Shown here piece by piece: positions 29,683 through 34,389 of a stretch of DNA of 34,389 nucleotides; the stretch's first letter is position 1, and the number at the start of each line of letters is the position of its first letter. Location of the stretch: assembly GCA_050943215.1 (NCBI GenBank), contig JBMNOU010000016.1, forward strand, positions 1 to 34,389, written 5' to 3'. The notes beneath the pieces were generated by a model. It saw only the letters and a list, made by a program, of their open reading frames with translations, did no database searches and was not told the origin of the DNA. Both the position numbers and the translations under genes were made by a program. This DNA comes from JBMNOU01 sp050943215 (lineage in GTDB: Bacteria; Bacillota; Clostridia; Christensenellales; SZUA-584).

Positions 29683-30099
29683 CTAATCTAGGTTTTCTCT
29701 CCTTCGGCCGACCCTGAGCCTTACCATTGCCCTTGCCAGCGCAATCTGGCTCTGCATATATTCCTGATAACTCTGTTTTTGGCGCAGACGATCTTCGGCC
29801 CGTTCTTTGGCCTCCTGGGCCCTTCTAATATCAATTTCCTCGGGCCATTCCACAGCTTGAGAGAAAATAATCGTCTCATTTGGCCTAACTTCAACAAACC
29901 CGGATGAAGTCGTGCATTCCCTCCATTCGCCGTCTATATTAAGCTTCATATCACCCACCTTTATCGCAGCTACCATCGGTTCGTGCATCTTCTGAATGCT
30001 CATATACCCATCGGGCGTAGGAATGATCACGCTCTCAACTTCCCCATGAAAAAATATTCTTTCCGGCGTAATAATCTCTAATGTATATTTTGCAGGCAT
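29683..30099 (-). CDS. atpC: F1F0 ATP synthase epsilon subunit
   Basis: Central-stalk subunit that couples and inhibits F1. 138 residues: an N-terminal beta-sandwich (PAKYTLEIITPERIFFHGEV, VIIPTPDGYMSIQKMHEPMV, and GFVEVRPNETIIFSQAVEW) and a C-terminal two-helix domain rich in Arg, Glu and Gln (about 85-138) that can extend into the F1 head. ATG 30099 has AAGGTG at 6 nt; an in-frame GTG at 30108 lies inside the ribosome site. 11 nt after the atpD stop; last gene of the operon. Confidence 0.96.
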   Translation of the reverse strand: MPAKYTLEIITPERIFFHGEVESVIIPTPDGYMSIQKMHEPMVAAIKVGDMKLNIDGEWRECTTSSGFVEVRPNETIIFSQAVEWPEEIDIRRAQEAKERAEDRLRQKQSYQEYMQSQIALARAMVRLRVGRRRENLD

Positions 30100-30110
30100 G
30101 CAAACCACCT

Positions 30111-31514
30111 TTAACTTTTTTTCATCTTCGCCTTAACGTCATCGATATCCCCTGCCATAAAGAATGCTCCTTCAGGGATATCATCTACTTCCCCGTCAAC
30201 AATCGTCCTAAAACTCTCTATCGTTTTCTCAAGCGGTATGTATTTTCCGGGTATTCCCGAAAAAACCTCAGCAACAGACATCGGCTGCGATAGAAAACGC
30301 TGTATCTTTCTTGCCCGGTAAACGATTGTCTTATCTGCATCCGATAGCTCTTCCATACCAAGTATCGCAATAATATCCTGCAGTTCCTTGTACCGCTGAA
30401 GCACTTCCTGAACGCGCCGAGCGACATTATAATGATTTTCCCCGATGATTCTTGGATCAAGTATCCTCGAAGTTGACTCGAGCGGATTAACAGCAGGATA
30501 AATGCCAAGCTCCGAAATCTGTCTTGAAAGAACGGTCGTGGCATCAAGATGCGTAAACGTAGTTGCCGGAGCGGGGTCTGTCAGATCATCAGCCGGCACG
30601 TATATCGCCTGAACGGATGTAATTGACCCGCTCTTTGTAGACGTAATACGCTCCTGAAGCGATCCTAGCTCGTTGGCAAGCGTGGGCTGATATCCGACTG
30701 CCGATGGAATACGCCCTAGCAGCGCAGACACTTCCGAACCTGCCTGTATAAACCTGTAGATATTGTCAATGAACAAAAGGACATCCTGGTGTTCCTCGTC
30801 CCGCAGGTGCTCAGCGAGAGTCAGGCCGGTAAAAGCCACGCGCATTCTGGAGCCCGGCGGCTCGTTCATTTGGCCAAATGCGAGACATGCCTTTTCGATA
30901 ACCCCCGATTCGTTCATCTCTTCTATCAGCTCGTTGCCTTCGCGGCTCCTCTCTCCCACACCGGTAAATACCGAGAATCCGCCATGTTCGGTCGCAATGT
31001 TGCGAATTAGCTCCATGATCAGCACAGTCTTTCCAACGCCCGCACCACCAAACAGACCGATTTTTCCACCCTTCGCATACGGTGCAAGCAAATCGATTAC
31101 CTTGATACCTGTTTCGAATATTTCTGTAGCCGGATTCTGATCGGAAAACTTTGGCGGTTTCCGGTGTATTGGCAGCATCTGTTCCGCATTGATCGGGCCT
31201 TTTCCGTCTATCGGCTGGCCGACGACATTCATCACACGTCCCAGCGTTTGTTTTCCGACAGGAACGTTTATTCTGTCTCCAGTATTGACGACGGCCAAGC
31301 CGCAGGAAAGCCCTTCAGTTGCATTAAGCGCAATGCAGCGCACTGTGTTATCGCCGATATGCATCGCCACTTCAAGCCATACATCTCTCTCAGTAAGGTT
31401 GATGACCAATGCATTATAAATTTCCGGTAAATATCCGTCATGGAACTTCACATCCAATACCGGACCGGTTATGCGTATCAGCTCGCCTTTATTGACAATT
31501 TTATAATCCTGCAT
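30111..31514 (-). CDS. atpD: F1F0 ATP synthase beta subunit
   Basis: Catalytic subunit, 467 residues, complete. The Walker A loop reads GGAGVGKT, followed by the GERSREGNE catalytic-Glu segment, Walker B LLFIDNIYRF, and the AIYVPADDLTDPAPATTFTH signature. The lever that pushes gamma reads EELSDAD instead of DELSEED, keeping most of the acidic charge. The N-terminal beta-barrel begins GELIRITGPVLDVKF. ATG with GGGAG at about 7 nt; 17 nt after atpG. Nothing suggests a sodium-specific or N-type enzyme, but the ion-binding subunit c lies outside the window. Confidence 0.99.
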   Translation of the reverse strand: MQDYKIVNKGELIRITGPVLDVKFHDGYLPEIYNALVINLTERDVWLEVAMHIGDNTVRCIALNATEGLSCGLAVVNTGDRINVPVGKQTLGRVMNVVGQPIDGKGPINAEQMLPIHRKPPKFSDQNPATEIFETGIKVIDLLAPYAKGGKIGLFGGAGVGKTVLIMELIRNIATEHGGFSVFTGVGERSREGNELIEEMNESGVIEKACLAFGQMNEPPGSRMRVAFTGLTLAEHLRDEEHQDVLLFIDNIYRFIQAGSEVSALLGRIPSAVGYQPTLANELGSLQERITSTKSGSITSVQAIYVPADDLTDPAPATTFTHLDATTVLSRQISELGIYPAVNPLESTSRILDPRIIGENHYNVARRVQEVLQRYKELQDIIAILGMEELSDADKTIVYRARKIQRFLSQPMSVAEVFSGIPGKYIPLEKTIESFRTIVDGEVDDIPEGAFFMAGDIDDVKAKMKKS

Positions 31515-31531
31515 ATCTATCTCCCGAAATA

Positions 31532-32395
31532 TTATGATAAAGCATCCAGAGCACCGATAATTTCTGAAATCTCTTTTGTAATCGCAAACTGTCTGGCCCT
31601 ATTATATTGCTTTGTCAGATTGTCTATCATCTCTTCAGCATTGTTCGTTGCATTTTCCATCGCTGTCATTCTTGCGCATTGCTCACTGGCATAAGATTGA
31701 ACAAGGCACCCATAAACAAGGCCAATAATATACTGAGGCACAAGCACATCAAAAACCTCTTTAGGCGTAGGATGATAATATATCTCTGCTATACGCTGCG
31801 TTTCCGTATTTATGTCAGAGAAGTTTGACATCGAAACAGGCAGAAGTTTAATAACTTTTGGTTCGTGCCTCAGCGCAGAAATAAATTGTGTGTAGACAAC
31901 GTACACCTCGTCCATAATTCCGTTCTCATAAAGCTCAAGAATATCCGTCGTGATATTCCTCGCATAATAAAGCGATGGATTTTGAGAAACATGGAGAAAT
32001 TCAACGTCAACCATATATCCTCGGCGGTCAAAAAACGCACGCGCTTCCTGCCCGACCGTCAGAATGTACCTTTCTGAGCTCTGTTTCATAAAATCCAAAG
32101 CAAAGTTTAACACGTTGTGGTTATACCCGCCACAAAGCCCCTTGTCTGCTGCGATTACTACATATGCCGCTTTGCCCCGGTTGCTTTCACCGATATACGG
32201 ATGTTTAAGCTCGCTCGAATGTACGAGAATACCCTTTAGCGCCGACTGCACTTTTTCAAAATGAATTCGATTTGACTCAAAACGCGATATCGCCTTTTTC
32301 ATTTTTGATGTGGAAATCAAACGCATCGCCCTTGTGATCTGCTCCATTTCGGATATTGAGCGAATGCTGTGTTTGATATCTCCCATATTGGCCAT
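31532..32395 (-). CDS. atpG: F1F0 ATP synthase gamma subunit
   Basis: Rotor shaft in the F1 head. 287 residues with both coiled-coil helices: N-terminal GDIKHSIRSISEMEQITRAM and C-terminal MTAMENATNNAEEMIDNLTK followed by YNRARQFAITKEISEIIGA. The Rossmann-like middle domain begins YVVIAADKGLCGGYN. The start ATG at 32395 overlaps the last base of the preceding stop (TAATG), so translation is coupled to the delta-alpha gene. A second ATG at 32386 (MGDIK) is an alternative. Length is normal. Confidence 0.98.
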   Translation of the reverse strand: MANMGDIKHSIRSISEMEQITRAMRLISTSKMKKAISRFESNRIHFEKVQSALKGILVHSSELKHPYIGESNRGKAAYVVIAADKGLCGGYNHNVLNFALDFMKQSSERYILTVGQEARAFFDRRGYMVDVEFLHVSQNPSLYYARNITTDILELYENGIMDEVYVVYTQFISALRHEPKVIKLLPVSMSNFSDINTETQRIAEIYYHPTPKEVFDVLVPQYIIGLVYGCLVQSYASEQCARMTAMENATNNAEEMIDNLTKQYNRARQFAITKEISEIIGALDALS

Positions 32396-34209
32396 TACGC
32401 ATCATCCTCTTCCTCAAGTTCAATACCGTTAATACGGCAGTACGTGACAAGATAATCGTCAACTGCTTTATTCAGTTTTGAAACAGAATCTTCGGACAAA
32501 TCCCCCGTCTTGTCAATGTTTATCCGAACATCCGGATAGTTCGTATCGACATAATCGAGATATCCTTTGTTGATCGCCTTGACATCTTTTAAAGGCAGCT
32601 TGATCAGATATTTATTTACCGCTACAAACAGTAGAATAACCTGACTAGCCATGGGCATCGGTGAATACTGTGCCTGCTTTAAAGATTCAGTCAGTTTAGC
32701 GCCCTGGTCAAGGGTCTGCTGCGTCGCCTTGTCTAGATCCGAAGCAAACTGAGCAAAAACAGCAAGTTCTCTATATTGAGCAAGATCCAGCCGAAGCCGT
32801 CCCGCAACCTTTCTCATGGCCTTAATCTGAGCGCTTCCGCCCACGCGTGACACCGAAAGGCCGACATTTACGCTCGGTCTGATACCCGCGTTAAAAAGCT
32901 CAGATTCGAGATATATCTGTCCGTCAGTAATGGAAATGACGTTAGTCGGGATGTATGCCGATATATCCCCTGCCATTGTCTCAATGATAGGCAGCGCCGT
33001 CATAGACCCGCCACCGTTCTTATCGCTCAATCTTGCGGCACGTTCCAAAAGCCGTGAGTGCAAGTAAAAAACGTCACCGGGATATGCTTCTCTGCCCGGA
33101 GGGCGCCTCAGCAAAAGCGACATCGTTCTGTATGCGACGGCATGCTTTGATAGGTCATCGTAAACGATCAGCGCATCTTTACCTTGATACATAAACTCTT
33201 CTGCCACCGCACAGCCCGCGTACGGCGCAATATACTGCATAGACGCGGTATCACTGCCTGTTGACGCAACAACGGTAGTATAATCAAGAGCGCCTTCTTC
33301 TTCCAGAACCTGTATGATTGATGATATCGTTGACGCTTTTTGACCGATAGCCACGTAAACACAAAAAACATTCTTTCCTTTTTGATTGAGTATAGTATCA
33401 ATCGCGATAGCCGTTTTACCCGTCTGCCTGTCTCCGATAATCAATTCTCTTTGCCCTTTGCCAATCGGTATCATACTATCGATGAACATTATACCTGTTT
33501 CAAGCGGTTTTTTAACCCCCTGCCGGTCAATAATACTGGGTGCTTCCGCCTCAATCGTTCTGTATTTTGTCGCGTATATTTTACCTTTACCATCGAGAGG
33601 AACGCCCAGCGGACTGATAACCCGACCAAGAAGCTGCTCACCGACAGGGACCTGTACCACAGTACCCGTGTTTCTGACTGTAGACCCTTCCGCGACATCA
33701 ATGGCGTTGTTGAGTATTACCGCACCGATATTCTGTTTGGAAAGGTTCATCACAATACCATACGCGTTGTTCTCAAACTCTAATAATTCTCCGTATTTAC
33801 ATCCGTCAAGTCCCTCGACGTAAACGATACCGTCACCCGAATACGTCACCGTGCCGATCTCTGTCACATCAAGATTATCGGTGTATTCTTTGATGCGTTC
33901 TTTTGTTACGTTCCCAAATTCTTCGGAATCAAAATTAATTTCGAAATCGTTTTTGGCGGGCGTATAAGCGCGATACGCACCTTCCTCTGCGTGGACAATA
34001 AAATTTTTAAGCTGCCCTAAATGAGAACGGATACTTCTGTCGTATACCTTGTTATTGATAATAACAATAAAGCCACCAAGAAGTTCAGGATCAACCTCAA
34101 CATTAAGATTGATTTCTTTTCCCGTTAAAGATTCAAACCGTCTTTTTATCGACTGAATTGTTAATTCGTCAAGTTGGACGGCAGATTTCAGTTTTCCTTC
34201 GATAGCCAA
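32395..34209 (-). CDS. atpA: ATP synthase delta(C-terminal domain)-alpha fusion subunit
   Basis: One uninterrupted frame of 604 residues that joins two F1 subunits. Residues about 6-70 are the C-terminal domain of subunit delta/OSCP: KLKSAVQLDELTIQSIKRRF, then INLNVEVDPELLGGFIVII and VYDRSIRSHLGQLKNF, the VDPxLxGGxxVxxxxxxxDxSxxxxLxxL pattern. A linker (71-96) follows, then complete alpha: N-terminal helix VTKERIKEYTDN, Walker A GDRQTGKT (259-266), and the PGREAYPGDVFYLHSRLLER region through to the end. Alpha alone normally has about 502 residues. The delta N-terminal domain (about 105 residues) is absent. The start is probably TTG 34209, 1 nt after the atpF stop with GAGAGGGTGGG upstream; an in-frame ATG at 34293 lies deep inside atpF and is unlikely. 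No in-frame ATG, GTG or TTG exists between the delta part and the alpha core, so alpha should be made only as the fusion. Confidence 0.93.
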   Translation of the reverse strand: MAIEGKLKSAVQLDELTIQSIKRRFESLTGKEINLNVEVDPELLGGFIVIINNKVYDRSIRSHLGQLKNFIVHAEEGAYRAYTPAKNDFEINFDSEEFGNVTKERIKEYTDNLDVTEIGTVTYSGDGIVYVEGLDGCKYGELLEFENNAYGIVMNLSKQNIGAVILNNAIDVAEGSTVRNTGTVVQVPVGEQLLGRVISPLGVPLDGKGKIYATKYRTIEAEAPSIIDRQGVKKPLETGIMFIDSMIPIGKGQRELIIGDRQTGKTAIAIDTILNQKGKNVFCVYVAIGQKASTISSIIQVLEEEGALDYTTVVASTGSDTASMQYIAPYAGCAVAEEFMYQGKDALIVYDDLSKHAVAYRTMSLLLRRPPGREAYPGDVFYLHSRLLERAARLSDKNGGGSMTALPIIETMAGDISAYIPTNVISITDGQIYLESELFNAGIRPSVNVGLSVSRVGGSAQIKAMRKVAGRLRLDLAQYRELAVFAQFASDLDKATQQTLDQGAKLTESLKQAQYSPMPMASQVILLFVAVNKYLIKLPLKDVKAINKGYLDYVDTNYPDVRINIDKTGDLSEDSVSKLNKAVDDYLVTYCRINGIELEEEDDA

Positions 34210-34210
34210 A

Positions 34211-34389
34211 TCATCCCACCCTCTCAAAAAACTCGTCAATGATCTTGCGATTATCATCAAGAGAAACTTCGCGCTCGAGAACTTTGGCTGCAATCTGGAT
34301 CGCCATATCAGCTATTTCCAGCTTCATATCCCTACGCGTCTGCACTTTCTCAGCTTCAATTTCCTTTTTCGCCCTCAAAACAAGATCTC
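34211..34389 (-). CDS. atpF: F1F0 ATP synthase b subunit, C-terminal part (truncated by window edge)
   Basis: The last 58 residues of subunit b read DLVLRAKKEIEAEKVQTRRD, then MKLEIADMAIQIAAKVLERE and a tail DNRKIIDEFFERVG before TGA (34213-34211). The long charged helix and LIDEF-type ending are the normal C-terminus of b, which binds delta at the top of F1. The membrane anchor is off the right edge. The b chain is not fused to delta; it ends, and the delta(CTD)-alpha frame starts 1 nt later. Confidence 0.93.
   Translation of the reverse strand, partial: DLVLRAKKEIEAEKVQTRRDMKLEIADMAIQIAAKVLEREVSLDDNRKIIDEFFERVG

Noticed and set aside
32395..34209. Delta-alpha fusion as a possible sequencing artefact or pseudogene
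   Set aside because: Both parts keep conserved motifs in one frame, the flanking b and gamma genes are intact and tightly spaced, and alpha is essential, so decay is implausible. Raw-read confirmation is still needed.
1..34389. CRISPR arrays, insertion sequences, prophage or toxin-antitoxin modules
   Set aside because: No regularly spaced repeats, transposase, integrase or paired toxin/antitoxin frames were seen on either strand; the only tandem repeat is the 24-bp coding repeat in the SleB-like gene.

Overview
The window reads as a chromosomal stretch from a low-GC, endospore-forming Firmicute, most likely an anaerobic Clostridia-type organism. The evidence is an alpha/beta-type small acid-soluble spore protein, a complete spore germinant-receptor operon with a sigma-G-like promoter, a SleB-type cell-wall hydrolase, a CIRCE-controlled groESL operon, strong AGGAGG-type ribosome sites, and anaerobe-flavoured redox proteins (EFR1 flavodoxin-ferredoxin, radical SAM). 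The sequence does not let me name a genus. I see no tRNA, rRNA, CRISPR array, prophage or insertion sequence.

Layout. Positions 1-3000 (minus strand) hold a glycerol/dihydroxyacetone locus. gldA and dhaK are intact, but dhaL is a wreck (internal stop, frameshift, lost metal-binding aspartates) that runs into scrambled pieces of an FAD-dependent oxidoreductase. The 3002-3624 gap is AT-rich and contains several palindromes between gldA and a divergent glyoxalase-fold protein. Positions 4470-9000 form a spore block: an ssp gene, then a gerA-gerC-gerB operon. Positions 9067-12900 hold single genes: a radical SAM protein, a PfkB sugar kinase, a 12-cysteine small protein, a previously uncalled 44-residue basic protein on the minus strand, and an EFR1 ferredoxin. 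Positions 13045-15279 are an operon of a degenerate polysaccharide-deacetylase-fold protein, an M16 peptidase and a dUTPase. An orphan sugar-binding lipoprotein, a CMD-family protein, a sirtuin, a DegV protein and groESL follow. On the plus strand, dCMP deaminase precedes an overlapping type IIA topoisomerase pair (21681-26073). Then come a SleB-like hydrolase, a TetR/flavodoxin operon and a histidine phosphatase. The right edge is the F1F0 ATP synthase operon, read leftward.

The most unusual feature is in the ATP synthase operon. atpF (subunit b) ends normally. The next gene is one uninterrupted frame in which the C-terminal domain of subunit delta (about 65 residues) is joined by a linker of about 25 residues to a complete subunit alpha; the N-terminal domain of delta is missing. 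Order is b, delta(CTD)-alpha, gamma, beta, epsilon. If alpha is made only in this form, each F1 head would carry three copies of the delta C-terminal domain covalently attached to alpha, which would change how the peripheral stalk is attached.

Other points of note are: the topoisomerase A subunit has Lys at the quinolone-determining Ser position and a GyrA-box-like motif in a late beta-propeller blade rather than the first; the deacetylase-fold protein has lost its catalytic motifs; the SleB-like enzyme has a basic cytoplasmic head, a membrane anchor and a sigma-A-type promoter with a palindrome at the start site; and small palindromes sit on the gldA and tetR promoters. Promoters, operators and terminators were found by eye and are candidates, not measurements.
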